A stretch of 64,000 nucleotides of DNA from Sesamum alatum (lineage: Eukaryota; Streptophyta; Magnoliopsida; Lamiales; Pedaliaceae). The notes beneath the pieces were generated by a model, which had not been told where the DNA came from, made no database searches, and saw nothing but the letters and a program-made list of their open reading frames with translations. Of the stretch, positions 37,016 to 49,249 are shown in pieces. The position numbers and the translations under genes were made by a program. The stretch lies in the NCBI GenBank assembly GCA_034509735.1, contig JACGWO010000011.1, positions 11,379,866-11,443,865 of the forward strand, written 5' to 3'. How positions within the stretch are numbered: position 1 is the first letter of the stretch; each line of letters starts with the position of its first letter.

Positions 37016-38555
37016 TACTGCATGTACCATGTTCTTCTATGCTTTTTCATTGTACAAAATGCAATTTGCTTTCATTGTTATCTTTATCTTCACTACTGCA
37101 ACAATGTACATATATATTTATCTTCTATTATGTTCTTTAGAATTTAATGCTTTTACATTGAACAATATCTAGATGTGGTTTTTGTTGTTTATTAATATAT
37201 TTATATTTTCTTAGGTAATTGAATATTTTATTTAGTTATTAAAAGTTTTTTATATCACGAGTCGCGTGTGAAAAAAATACAGAAAATGTTTATAATTTGG
37301 CAATCTTTCAGTTGAATGCGAGTTGATCTGCAAAAGTGAGGGTTCAACCCACCTTCTATTATCAATTTTGGAGGGTATGGTTTTAGATTTGACGCTCTAT
37401 TCTTTCAATTTTGATTTGAAGGGATATGATTCTGGATTTTTTTTCTCTATTTTTTTCAATATTGATTTGAGGGGATATGGTTCTTGGTTTGAGTAGATTA
37501 AAGCTGAACTAGGGAGGATCCAACGGAATGTTTTTTGCTTCTTGAACCACTTAGTATGTACTTTGGACATTTTATATTAAATTGTATTGGATACATTATG
37601 TTAGATGGAATATGTGGTAAACGAGAAAATAAAAGAAGTAATGTATATAGAGGCTTGCATAATTAGTTGGTTATGTTTATGTTCTTTTTAGAGTGATCAA
37701 CTTTCTTTGATTCAAATGAAATAGAGTATAGATTTTGTTATTTGGATTTCTTTTTCCCTTCAACATCTCTTATCCCTGTATTTCTTCTCATAGTTTAAAC
37801 GTTGTGGAGAAACTTACTACATATGATTTACACCATGTTGTTAATGCCCCTTTATCTCAGACTTTTGTTTCTAATTTCTGTCTTTTGCCTTCTGCATGTA
37901 CACATTTAAATATCTTTTGGAGCAAGAAACAAAAGTTTGTGCATTTATGATTTTGCACCATTAATCTCTATTACTACAAGATAATCTCCCTCCCCCCCCC
38001 CCCCCAACCACCCTCAATCGCCCCCCCTCCCCCACTCCACCCCACCCCACCAGCCTTTCAACTTTAGAAGTCGAACTCAAAGAGTTCGACTTGAAAAATA
38101 ATTAAAGAAAAAGAAAAAAAATTAAAGTCGAACTCTTTGAGTTCGACTTTTCCCATTATTGTTATATATTATATATTATAATTATTTTTGTTATTTTTTA
38201 TTTTTTAATATTAATAAAATAAATAAGCCATAAGAACTACCATAAAGAGTGTAAATTGTTATTTTTTGTCCTCTACAAATTCATTAATTCATTTTGTAAA
38301 AATAAGTTGATAAAGGAATTACTTAAAAACAAAGGGTAAATCTTGTAAAAAGCACAAAAAAAAATTCCACTTTAGTCACAAAATGGTGTTTGTTTTTATA
38401 ATTAGTATAGATGATGATGAAGTATCAGTCAGTCGGACTGCACATCATCATAAAAAATGCCACGTCATAAAAATGGGAACCTAGCTGGATTGAAAAAAGG
38501 CCCAATTCTAAAAGTATTGAACGGAACAACACTAAAATTATCAATATTTGTGTTT
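37016..38555. other. Intergenic with C-rich tract and paired hairpins
   Basis: No gene is supported; an open frame at 37735-37950 (+) matches nothing I know. A run of 14 C (37990-38003) begins a C-rich stretch to about 38050, followed by the paired palindromes at 38068-38150. Confidence 0.5.
38068..38150. repeat. Two mirror-image 25-bp palindromes
   Basis: AAGTCGAACTC-AAA-GAGTTCGACTT (38068-38092) and AAGTCGAACTC-TTT-GAGTTCGACTT (38125-38149) are each self-complementary and are exact reverse complements of each other, separated by an A-rich 32-bp spacer. Confidence 0.9.
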
Positions 38556-38563
38556 AATGTAAT

Positions 38564-38812
38564 TTACTTTTATGTGATATTGTAAATGAGCAAATTACCC
38601 CTATGAATAAAAATTAGCAATTTACCTTCTTGTATTCTCTAAAATAGAACAATTTACCTACCTCAATAGGGAGATAAATTGCTCAATTTAAAATATACGG
38701 GGAGGTAAGTTGATTCATTTCAAAAACCACAAGAAAGAAAATTACTATTTTATTTTTTTATAAAGGATAATTTGCTCATTTGCAATATCAAAGAGAGTTG
38801 CTTGCATTATTC
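38564..38812. mobile_element. MITE related to the 38.88-kb element
   Basis: The left arm (AATGTAATTTAC ... AATGAGCAAATTACCCC) and right arm (complement of TTTGCTCATTTGCAATATCA ... TTGCTTGCATTAT) are inverted. The sequence is close to the outer element at 38880-40485. The ends are approximate. Confidence 0.65.
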
Positions 38813-38879
38813 TCTCTTAAAATTACATAATTAAATTACGAATATTAACTCATGCAAGATCAAAATACCATTTACTTCA

Positions 38880-40485
38880 CGGGGAAAATGCAAGCAACCC
38901 CCTATGAGATTGAAAATGAGCAAATTACCCCCCTATGAAAAATAAAATAGCAATTTATCTTCCTGTATTTTTTAGAATGAATCAACTTATCTCCCCATAT
39001 TTTTTAAAATAGAGCAATTTACCTCTCTAGACAGAGAGGTAAATTACTCCATTTTAATGAGGGAAAAAACCTTTTTTAGTACACTAACTTGGCTCTCGTT
39101 CAATTTTAGTACACTAACTTTGGTAATTATCACATTTTATACATTATGTTGCAATTTTGTTTCAATTAAGTCCAATTGAGAATTTTTGTTCCAATTTTCC
39201 AGTCAATTGACCGGAATTTGCTGATGTGTCCGGCGAAATTAACCACGTCAGCACATAACATGGCGGGCGGCTGACGTGGCGGGATGACTTGGATGTATTT
39301 TCTTTCATAAGGATGAATTTTAGTACACTAACTTTAGCATGGTTTAATTTTAGTTCAATAACTTTGAATGAGGTGAAATTTAAGTACAGAATAATAATTA
39401 TAATAATGATATAATATTTTTATTTTTTTCGTACAGAATGTAATATTATTAAGATAATTTTAATTAATTTGATAATATGGTTGTTAATATGAATTAATTT
39501 GATATAGATTAATTGTTAAAAATTCAATAATATAGTTGTTAATCATAGTTTAAAAAATAGATGATCCAACTGAACTGATAAGTGTGAAAAGGAAAAGATC
39601 TCGGCTATAATAATATCAACTCTATTGATAATTATAAATAATTATCAAATATATTATCAAATTATTAATAATTATAAAATATATAAATATCTATTTTTTA
39701 AATTATGATTAACAACTATATTATCAAATTTTTAATAATTAATATATATCAAATTAATTAATATTAACAACTATATTATTAAATTTATTATTCTCTAATT
39801 AATTAATTTAATAGCTATATTAACAATTATCAAATTATTATTAATTAATTATATCTAATTAAGTATTAATAATTATTATTTTAACTTTAACTAATATTTA
39901 TAAAGAATTAATAAATTTAAAAATTTTTGAGGGTTGGTCGTGAGTGCAGCTCACAACTAGCGACCAATCATAAATATATAAATGTACCGTTTTCAGCGGT
40001 ACACTTATATATTTTTTTTATAATATAAATATAAATGGGCAGTGACACCCCCTAGACTCAATGACAGGGGACTTAAATTTCACCTCATTCAAAGTTATTG
40101 GACTAAAATTAAACCATGCTAAAGTTAGTGTACTAAAATTCATCCTTATGGAAGAAAATACATCCAAAAGTCATCCCGCCACGTCAGTCGCCGGCCATGT
40201 CATGTGCTGACATGGTTAATTTCGCCTGACACGTAAGCAAAAATTGGCCACATCAGAAATTTCCGATCAATTGGACTTAATTGAAGTAAAATTACAAACA
40301 TAATGTATAAAATGTGATAATTACCAAAGTTAGTATACTAAAATTAAACGAGAGCCAAGTTAGTGTACTAATTTATTTTTTTTTCCCTTTTAATAAACAT
40401 AAAGAGATAAATTACTATTATTTTTTCATAGAGAGGGAATTTGTTTATTTACAATCTCACATGAAGGATTAATTGCATTAAACCT
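38880..40485. mobile_element. Outer MITE split by a nested MULE
   Basis: The left half (from CGGGGAAAATGCAAGCAACC) and right half (to TTAATTGCATTAAACCT) are inverted arms. They are flanked by TTTACTTCA (38871-38879) and TTTACTTTA (40486-40494), 8 of 9 positions equal. Without the nested insertion the element is about 280 bp. Confidence 0.7.
39061..40387. mobile_element. Nested 1.33-kb MULE with about 310-bp arms
   Basis: The arms starting GGGAAAAAA and TTAGTACACTAACTTGGCTC are inverted over roughly 310 bp (39061-39390 and 40060-40387). The flanks TTTTAATGA (39052-39060) and TTTTAATAA (40388-40396) match at 8 of 9 positions. The interior is AT-rich and non-coding. Confidence 0.82.
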
Positions 40486-40735
40486 TTTACTTTACATAGA
40501 GTGAAATTCAATAACAAAATTCTCATACAATCTACAGACACCTAAGAGTACAAATCATGGATCTTTGTGCTGGACCGCCACTTGTCTAAGCCAGCAGCAC
40601 ACGTTGCGCCGTCTGCAGCTCCCCACGTACCCACCACCTCTCCAGCAACCGCCACACTTATCACCATTCCTCCCTCCGCCGCCCATTCTCCCGCGTCTCT
40701 TTGCTCAATCCATCGTTCGTCCCTCCGTCCAAGCA

Positions 40736-43700
40736 ATGGGGAGAAAAGCCGTCTCAGTCGCCGACGCACTTCACATGAAGAAGAAGCCCATACTCAAACG
40801 CAGCAGCAGCCGAAGGAAGCAACTGATCAGGACAGCGTTCAAGAAAGTCTTCAACTACATGAAATCAGACACCTACATGTTTGCGCCTCTCCTTTATCCT
40901 CAACATCCTCGCACTTCTTCCTCTGTTTCTTTTGGTAAGAACCATGTCTCTTTTTTTTTTTTTTTGTCTGATTTTGGTGTTGATCAGAGGATTTCTTGAT
41001 TGAATATAATAGGGTGATTTTTGTTGTAGCAGGAGAAGTAGTAGAACTCTTTGAACCCATCAAGAAGGAACTGGGGAAGGATGTTGAGGAGTATTTGAGA
41101 TGTGATTGCTACATGTATTCTCCATTGTTTCTGGATTCTAATTCTCGTATTCTTGGTATGAATTTTGAATTTTGTTTTTTAGATTAGCTTACTCGTTGAA
41201 TCTTCTAATTTTGTCATATTTCATTGTGATTTTTATGTATTGCATTTTTCTACAATACGATAATATTAGTAGCAAAATATTAAGTGCAGTATTATTAATT
41301 ATAATAAGGGGAAATTGTATTTTTCGTGCCTTAATTTAGATTTATACATTTTCAATCCCATGGCTAATTGTGGGATTTTAGAAAATGGTTCTGTAACTTG
41401 CGAAAGCCTCATTTTCAATTGCTCTCCCAATTTCCTAACGAAATTGACGGAAAAAATCACGTGCAGGTCACGTGCTCATTATTTTTTTAGAATGGATCAG
41501 GTAAATAGTCACATGACTTTGACGTGATTTTTCTGTCAATTTCGTAAGGAAATCTTGTAGTGCTATTGTAAGTGAGAATTTTAGAGTTATAGGATTATTT
41601 CTTAGAAGCACATAAGCGATGAGATTAAAAGTGGAACCTGAGTTATTGGACAAAAACTGCATTTTTCCCTTATAATAATTTCAATTTTGTAGTAACGTGT
41701 TTTCCAAGAACTTTACTAGTGATATAAGAATTTGGTTTAAAAATTTGTGATGACTAGCAATATATCTATGATAACAACTTAATAAAACTACAATTATAGT
41801 AGCATCTATATTAGTTAAATTTCACTCGATCGTCAAGATACATACATTTCTAATCGTGCAATTTTATAGTAACAACTTTTTACGTAATAATTGTCATTAT
41901 TAAATTGTAAAATTATTATAGCAGTAAAATAATAAATCTTATCACTTAATTCATATAATTATCTTGATTTATATATAATTTGATCTTGTTTAACTTTTTT
42001 TTTTGTTAATATTTTTCTTTTCTAAGTGGATTGTGAATAATTGTGTATATACTTATGGTAGGGGATGCCGGTCGAGGAAAGAGAGCCACTGGAGCTACTG
42101 TTTGTGATGAAATGGAACCGGGAGCGGGGCAAAGAAGAAGACAAGATCAAAACAACATGAATAGCCTCAAAGAGACGGATTATAGCTATAATGCTGTGAT
42201 GCGATTTGCTGTTAAACACATCGTGCATCAAAAGGAAAATGTTAAACACTTAGTTAAACGGAACTATCGCCCTTCGTCTTCGCCAGGTTATATTTCTGTC
42301 TCTTTCTGATTTATCTTCCTTATGCAAGTGAATGGTCTGTCGTATATGCATGCTTTTGTTGGCAAAATTACACTTTTAGTTCCATAAGATAAGGGGTTCA
42401 ACACTTATAGTCCTATAGGATCTATGTCTCGACACATTTTGTCCTCCGCTTTATAGGATTTTCAAAATGGTCTCAAAATTGAGAAAATTCGACATATTTA
42501 GTCTTCTGGTTTACATAATTTATGGGACTAAATGTGTCGTGTTTTCTCAATTTTGGGATTATTTGGAAAATTTCATAAAGCATAGGACTAAAAATGATGC
42601 ACCCCTATCCTGTGGGACTATAAAGGTAATTTCGCCATTTCTTTTCTTTCCTTTGCAAAGTGGTACAGTCCCTCTGTTTTTTGCATTCGGTATTCATTGT
42701 GTGATTGAACATAGAGTCTTAGATTAATAGATGAGAATTGCAATTGGTAAAGCGAAAAACTTATCTGCATATGTATATATTTGAAGAAAAGGTTGCAAGT
42801 GGTTCCGTGTTGAATGGATTTAAATTTATGGCAATGCTACTAATCATCTGCAGCCCAAAATGAGAATTGACGGGTTTTAAATTTGTTGTAATATGAAACT
42901 ATCTGGATATCATCATGAAATTATTATTGCTAAATCTATCAATCCAAACACGACAGTGAGGAAGACAGTAGGGAATTTAGTCGGACTGTAGGCAAAATTA
43001 CACTTTTAGTTCTATAGCATAGGGGGCCCAACATATTTAGTTCTCTGCTTTACATGATTTCAAAAAGGTTCCAAAATTAGGAAAACCTCGATATATTTAG
43101 TCCTATGTTTTAATGGATTTTCAAAATGATCCTAAAATTGATAAACCTCGATACATGTAGTTCCATAAATCCCGTAAAGTAGAGGATTAAATATGTCGAT
43201 TTTCTTATTCAGGGCCATTTTGAAAATTCGTAAAGCAGAGGATTAGATGTGTTGAATTTTCTCAACTTTATAAACATTTTGAAAATCTCGTAAAACAGAG
43301 GATTAAATGTGTTGAACCTCTATCCTATGGGACGGAAGGTGTAATTTTGACTTTACTACTGAACATCCTAAGATGCTTAGATAAAGGAAATAGAAGTGAT
43401 GAACTGAAAACAAACGGGCGACCACATATTACGTTTGGACGATGGGTAAGAGTGCATTTCATATCCCTTATAAACTAGCTGATATTAAGATGTCGTGGGA
43501 TTTATTCATAGTTTCTAGTTACCCAGTCGACACAGTCATCCTTGTTAATTACTTGTTGTATATTGGAGTAGAGAGACGACGAGGACGATGTTGAAGCAAA
43601 TATACTTACGGAAACTTTTAACATTGTTTATTAGTCTGCATTAGAGGATGATCTTTTAGGAAATTTTGAGAAATGGCAAATGCCGATCCATGTATATCCA

Positions 43701-43933
43701 GCAATCTCAATTAGGTACATATCATGGGGCAGAACTAGGTTATGATATAGACACGCACGACGACATGGTCCCATGTTAATATGCGCTGCTTGGGCAGAAT
43801 TTCTTGATCGTTGTTGCTGCGTTTTCCGTATGTGTGTGTAATATTGCTTAATGCATAGTGTGATTGTAGTGTGTGTGCTGATGCAGGAAAGGTGCCATCA
43901 CAGAAAGAGTCCCGTAAAATCACGGTGGAGTGA
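40736..43933 (+). CDS. Unrecognised basic 197-aa protein, four exons
   Basis: Exons 40736-40934, 41033-41155, 42062-42286 and 43887-43933 join in phase across GT-AG introns to 197 aa and a TGA stop. The protein starts MGRKAVSVADALHMKKKPIL and has a basic N-terminus (KRSSSRRKQLIR). Two related modules follow: MKSDTYMFAPLLYP at the end of exon 1 and RCDCYMYSPLFLDSNSRIL in exon 2. Exon 3 opens DAGRGKRATGA and is hydrophilic; exon 4 adds only 15 residues. No signal peptide or membrane segment is seen. I do not recognise the family. Support comes from consistent splice phases, clean frames in each exon and MITEs confined to introns. The exon 2 acceptor is a CAG preceded by TAG three bases upstream. 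Exon 4 is the least certain part. Confidence 0.72.
41308..41669. mobile_element. MULE-type MITE in intron 2 of the 197-aa gene
   Basis: The termini GGGGAAATTGTATTTTTC and the complement of ACTGCATTTTTCCC are inverted. TTATAATAA flanks it exactly (41299-41307 and 41670-41678). Length 362 bp. Confidence 0.82.
42361..42636. mobile_element. MITE in intron 3, copy 1
   Basis: Inverted ends GGCAAAATTACACTTTTAGT and the complement of ACTATAAAGGTAATTTCGCC. The flanks show no clear duplication. Confidence 0.7.
42991..43351. mobile_element. MITE in intron 3, copy 2
   Basis: Same left end as the 42361 copy (GGCAAAATTACACTTTTAGT) with the inverted right end AAGGTGTAATTTTGAC. The interior repeats AGAGGATTAAATGTGTTGAA-type modules. 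Confidence 0.7.
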
Positions 43934-44205
43934 ACTTACTTTAGTGATAGCGCGTTTCGCAATATTGATTTAGGTACGTAATTCACTACCGATCTTATGT
44001 GACAAATTAATTTTCATTGTGTTTAGATTTATGTTTGTGTTGTACGTACGATGGGATGTAGATCTCGATCTGTGAATATTCACTGTTTTCATTGCGACTA
44101 GATATGGAACTGTAATTGCTACAATCCCGAAATTTATGCTTTCAATTGCTACTCCTTTCGTTTCACTTCGATTTGAATTTTATAATTGAAGTTAATAATT
44201 TTAGA

Positions 44206-44445
44206 GGGAAAAATGATTTTTTGGTACCATTAAAAAATGTTATTGTATTTGGTACCACAATTATGGTTAGTGTTGCTTTATTTGGTACCATTAAATACGA
44301 AAAAATGTCTTTTTAATCTCAAGTTAACGGCAGAGGCTATGTGTCGCCCAGATGGCCAGTAACGACCATTAACTCATGTTGCATCATGTGAGTCCCTATT
44401 TAATGGTACCAAATTTGGTACCATTAAGAGAGAGAAAAAAAAAAA
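44206..44445. repeat. Left terminal inverted repeat of the 14.9-kb unit
   Basis: TTTGGTACCATTAAA modules and AAGTTAACGGCAGAGGC match, inverted, the right terminus at 58877-59115 (GCCTCTACCGTTAACTT). Overall identity looks like roughly 70 percent by eye. Confidence 0.8.
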
Positions 44446-44924
44446 AAAAACATTTTGACCACAAGTTATAAGATTTTCTTTCTTTTTACAAAATGAATGT
44501 CCGGGAAATTTTATTTTAATAAATATAATAAAATAGCTTTGAAATTATAATTATTTTTATTTTAGATAATTTCTAGAATTTTTTTTACTATTTTGAAAAT
44601 TGAATTTATTTGGTTTGAAAGTACTTTAATATTTGAGCACAAACTATAAGAATAAAAAATATTTTTTGAATAAAAGTATTAGATAAAATTTATTTTTATT
44701 TAAAAAATAAATAATTTTTAAATTATAATTATTTATATTTGAGATAAATTATAGTATCTATTCATTTTTTTAAACTAAATTGTTATGTTGTCTAAAAATA
44801 TTTTTAAAAAATTCGACTACAAACTAAAAGAAATAAATATTGTATTTTAAAATAAAAATAACAGAGAAAATTTATTTTAATATAAATAATAAAATAATTT
44901 ATAAGGTCCTTAATTTCCCTACAC
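44446..44924. repeat. AT-rich ~180-bp tandem repeats, left arm
   Basis: The phrase ACCACAAGTTATAAG / GCACAAACTATAAGAATAAA / TACAAACTAAAAGAAATAAA recurs near 44456, 44637 and 44816, spacing about 180 bp. Between the phrases are conserved AATAAAATAG and ATTATAATTATTT motifs. Confidence 0.7.
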
Positions 44925-45455
44925 AATTCAGCTATATGATTATCTGTAAGGACATTTACTGTTGCTAGATCTTTGAATTGTGTCATTAATTCATAAAATT
45001 CATCATCTGATTATTCTTCAATAGTCCCTTGTTTACATGCACATGAGGAATTTTCTTCTTCATTTGATTCATCTGAAGTTGATAACTTTTTAGGATTTTC
45101 TTCTATATTTCCTAATATGTCTTGATTATCTTTTTCTTCTAATTCCTCAGATTCGGAGGATTCTTTTTCTTTAGAAAAATATTGCTTTTATTATATTTTC
45201 TTTTTCTTGTTACATTATTTTTAGCTTTCCATTCGTCTTTTCTGGTTATGTTTTTTTGTTTATTTCTTTCCTTTCTATCACTTTGTTTTTTATGTCTTTT
45301 CCTTTTTTCCTCTGGAGTCCTATATTTGGGAATTTTTTGTCTATCTGACGGCATCATTTCTATTCCAAATTGAGCACGAAACTTATAATTTCCTGTTGCC
45401 AATTAGATATTTTATCTATTTTTTTATTTAGTTCTGTAATTTGTTCTCCTATACA
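44925..45455 (-). pseudogene. Displaced coat-protein fragment of the pararetrovirus
   Basis: This minus-strand piece corresponds to the part of copy A at about 46400-46990 (motif FGIEMMPSDR, then the basic run and KDLATVNVLTDN). It lies inverted relative to the adjacent copy A. A deletion joins it to a short upstream viral segment near 45400. That same coat-protein part is missing from copy B, so this fragment may be its displaced counterpart. It is strongly broken. Confidence 0.7.
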
Positions 45456-46690
45456 ATAATTAGTGGGGTAAATAAAGAAATTATAGCAAAATCATCAATC
45501 CAACCGCCTCCTGAAATTGAAGATTTCCATTTAAAACCTTTAGGAGAATTAAAGAAATTATTGGATAAAAAATTTAAGGACTTAAAATTAAATACATTAA
45601 GTGATGATATCACTACTGAAATAGTAGAAAAAATTTGCTAGAAGGAATAAATAAAATAGAGAAATATGCTAGGAAGCCTATGCAAATAAAATTTTATTAT
45701 CCTAGGCCCACACCTCAAGACATACTATATGAAGAACAAGAGATTTATGACCAACATAGCTATAATGGAAAACAAATTTATGAATGGAATATTGATGGGT
45801 ATACAAAAAGACGAATCTACAATACTATTCATAGAATGATGATGTACAATACTGTCTGTAAAGGAAATAATAATACAGATAAGGTTATTGTTAAAATGAT
45901 TATAGCAGGTTTTACGGGCCAATTAAAAGGTTGGTGGGATAATTATCTTAGCCCGATGGACAGAAATGAAATTTTGAGTACAGTCAAACCAGAAAATATG
46001 GAAGAACAAGCAGTTTATACACTTGCCATAAATATAGTAGAACATTTTACAGGGCGATGGTCCGATAATAGTCAAAATATTAGGACCTTATTACAGAATT
46101 TCCGATGTAAAACTCTAACAAATTTAGATTCTACAAAGATGTCTTCCTTACTAGAGTAATGGAACTCCCAAAATCCAATGATGCTCACTGGAAATCTAGA
46201 TTCATTGATGGATTTCCTCACCTATTCGCTGAAAGAGTTAGGAAGAATCTTAGAAATGGAGGGGTAGCAATAAATTATAATCAATAAACTTATGGGAAGT
46301 TAATTGGAACTTGCATTCAAGAAGGTTTAAATCTATGCAATGAAATTAGATTAAATAAACAAATTAAAAGACAAAATTTAACAGAAAAGAAACAACTAGG
46401 AGAATTTTGTGCTCAATTTGGAATAGAAATGATGCCGTCAAATAGACATAAAATTTTCAAATATAGGACTCCAGATGGAAAAAGAAAAAGACATAAAAAA
46501 ATGAAGTGATAGAAAGAAAAGAAATAAACAAAGAAACATAACCAGAAAAGACAAATGGAAAGCTAAAAATAATGTAACAAAAAAGATAAGAAAATGTTAC
46601 ATATGTGGTGAAACAGACCACCTTGCAAATAGATGTAGAAATAAAAGAGCTAAAAGATTAAAAAAGAAGATTAATAGTTTAAATTAGAAG
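45456..46690 (+). pseudogene. Endogenous pararetrovirus copy A: coat protein with zinc knuckle
   Basis: The capsid core reads YEWNIDGYTKRRIYNTIHRM, then FTGQLKGWWDNYLSPMDRNE and VEHFTGRWSDNSQNIRTLL, features of the coat-protein region of plant caulimovirus-like elements. A basic run is followed by the zinc knuckle CYICGETDHLANRC (46595-46636). Frameshifts near 45640 and 46140 and several stops interrupt it. In the virus this protein packages the DNA genome. No movement-protein region precedes it in copy A. Confidence 0.82.
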
Positions 46691-47312
46691 ACCAAGAAAA
46701 ATAAAATATAATAAATACAATATTTTCTGAAGAAAAAGAATCCTCCGAATATGAGGAATTAGAAGAAAAAGATAATCAATACGAATTAGGAAATATAGAA
46801 GAAAATCTTGAAAATTTATCGACTTCGGATGAATCAAATGAAGAAGAAAATTCCTCATGTGCATGTAAACAAGGGACTAATGAAGAAGAATCAGATGATG
46901 AATTTAAGAATTAATGGCACAATTCAAAGATCTAGCAACAGTAAATGTTTTTACAGATAATCATATAGTTGAATTGCTTAGGGAAATTAAGGATCCTGAG
47001 ATAAGAAATATTATCCTTAGTAAAATGGATAATAATAAAGGTTTATCGTCTGAGTCAAACCAGGCATATGAACACTTAATTAGTAAACCATTTGAACCTT
47101 GTACAATTACTGAAGTTAAAAGAATACTTAGAGAAAAACAAACAATTAAAGATAACCCTTCCAGTGCAAAAGATCTAAAATTAGAAGTTGAAAAATAAAA
47201 GAAGAAATAAAAAATATTAAGAAATATAATCAGACTCTTAGACAAAAACAATAAATTCATTGAATTAATCAAAGAGAAAATTGAGGATAATTTTCTATCC
47301 ACATTAGAGGTA
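46691..47312 (+). pseudogene. Copy A: acidic and coiled-coil linker before protease
   Basis: An acidic stretch rich in E, S and N leads to a segment starting AQFKDLATVNVFTDNH and a lysine-rich helical region (EVKRILREKQTIKDN). It lies where the coat protein joins the polymerase part. Function is not recognisable; stops at about 46915 and 47197 interrupt the frame. Confidence 0.6.
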
Positions 47313-49249
47313 GTGATTAGTCAAAAATGGAATATAAAGATTGACTTGTTGATAAGTAATAATTTTAGAAAAACATTTACTGCCCTAGTAGATAGTGGGG
47401 CAAATATTACTTGTGTAAAAGAAGGATTAATATCAATTAAATACTTTGAAAAAACAATTCATTCATTATCCTCTGCCAATGGGCAAAAATTGAACATAAG
47501 TTACCAAATTCTAAAAGCTTATATATGTAATAATAAAAAAATGTATCCCTATGAGTTTTCTATTAATTAAGGACTTAACAAATGATATAATCCTAGGCAC
47601 ACCCTTCCAAAAAAATATTTTCCCAATAAAAATCATTAATGAAAAAGGCATAATAGGAATATTTGAAGATGAGATAATAAAATTTGAATTTATTACTCAA
47701 TCAATGGATAAAGTTATTAATGAAATAAGATATTTAATAATTTCTAAAACAAATCAAATTTATTTCACAAAAGAAGAAATTAATTCTTTACAGATAAATG
47801 AGTTACTTGAAAATCGAAAATTACAAGCAAAAATCAAAATGGTTCAAAACAGATTCGAACTTGAGACATGTAATGAACATCCTAATGCATTTTGGCACAG
47901 AAAGAAACATATTGTAAGCCTCCCTTATGAAACTGACTTTTTGGAGAAAAATATTCCCACTAAGGCGAGACCTTGTCAAATGAACTCCGAATATTTAGAG
48001 TTATGAAAAGAAGAGATTAAGGGATTAATAGATAAAAAATTAATTAGATTCTCTAAATCACCTTGGTCATGTACTGCTTTTTATGTTAATAAACATACAG
48101 AACAGGAAAGAGGGAGACCTAGACTTGTTATTAATTACAAGCCCCTCAATAAAGTCTTAAAATGGATAAGGTGTCCAATCCCCAATAAGAAAGGCCTTTT
48201 AGATAGATTACATAAGGCAATATTTTTTTCAAAATTTCATTTAAAATCAGGATATTGGCAGATCCAAATAAATGAATCAGATAGATATAAAACTGCATTT
48301 ACAGTTCCTCTTGGCCATTATGAGTGGAATGTAATGCCTTTTGGTCTGAAAAATGCACCTTCAGAATTCCAGAATATCATGAATGATATTTTTAACCAAT
48401 TCTTGAACTTTATTATTGTTTATATTGATGACATCTTAGTTTTCTCTAATAACATAGAAGACCACTTTAAACATTTAGAGATGTTTAAAACATTAGTCAT
48501 CCAAAATGGATTAGTAATATCTAAACCAAAAATGAGTATCTTCCAAACTAAGATAAGATTTTTAGGCCACAATATGAAAAAGGAGAAATAATTCCCATTA
48601 ACAAATGCATAGAGTTTGCAGATAAGTTTCCTGATAAAATTATTGATAGAACTCAATTACAGAGATTCTTAGGAAGCTTAAACTATATAGCTTCATATTA
48701 CAAAAATCTTGCACAAGATACATCACTATTATATGATAGGCTTAAAAAAAATTCATTGGAATGGACTGAAGATCACACTAAAGCAGTTAGGCTAATAAAA
48801 CAAAAGGTTAAATCATTACAATGTCTAACACTCACAAATCCTAATTGGAAGAAAATAATAGAGACAGATACTTCTGAAATAGGATTTGGAGGAATGTTGA
48901 AGCAAATTGATAATAATAAGCAAGAATATTTAGTTAGATTTCATTCCGAAAAATGAAAAGCAGCCCAGTTAAATTATGCTACAGTGGCTAAAGAAGTTCT
49001 TGCTATTGTTAAATGTGTTTTAAAATTCCAAGATGGCTTATTAAATCAGGAATTTATTATCAGAACAGATTGTTCTGCTGTTAAGTTTATGTTTAATAAA
49101 GACTTTAAGCATGATGTTTTTAAACAAATGTTTGCCAGGTGGCGAGCATATTTAGCTCCATTTAATTTTACAATAGAACACATTAAAGGAAAGACTAATA
49201 GTCTTCCTGATGTCTTATCAAGAGAATATCTAAATGAACATAGACATTG
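47313..49249 (+). pseudogene. Copy A: protease, reverse transcriptase and RNase H
   Basis: The retroviral-type aspartic protease carries ALVDSGANITCVKEG (about 47382-47430) and NDIILGTPF. The RT shows [35 protein letters not shown] and the polymerase motif YIDD (48421-48432). The RT motif A reads FSKFHLKSGYW: the expected catalytic Asp is His (CAT, 48238-48240). RNase H carries ETDTSEIGFGGML, LNYATVAKEVLAIV and RTDCSA. Stops (48004-48006 and 48954-48956) and a frameshift near 48588 also break the frame. The order protease-RT-RNase H with no integrase is diagnostic of Caulimoviridae rather than LTR retrotransposons. Confidence 0.9.

Noticed and set aside
37735..37950. 71-codon open frame right of the gypsy element
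   Set aside because: No recognisable motif and no supporting splice sites; AT-rich context.
40567..40938. 123-codon plus-strand frame at the start of the 197-aa gene
   Set aside because: It is a shifted frame of exon 1 with Pro/Ser/Thr-rich text and no phase-consistent continuation into exon 2.
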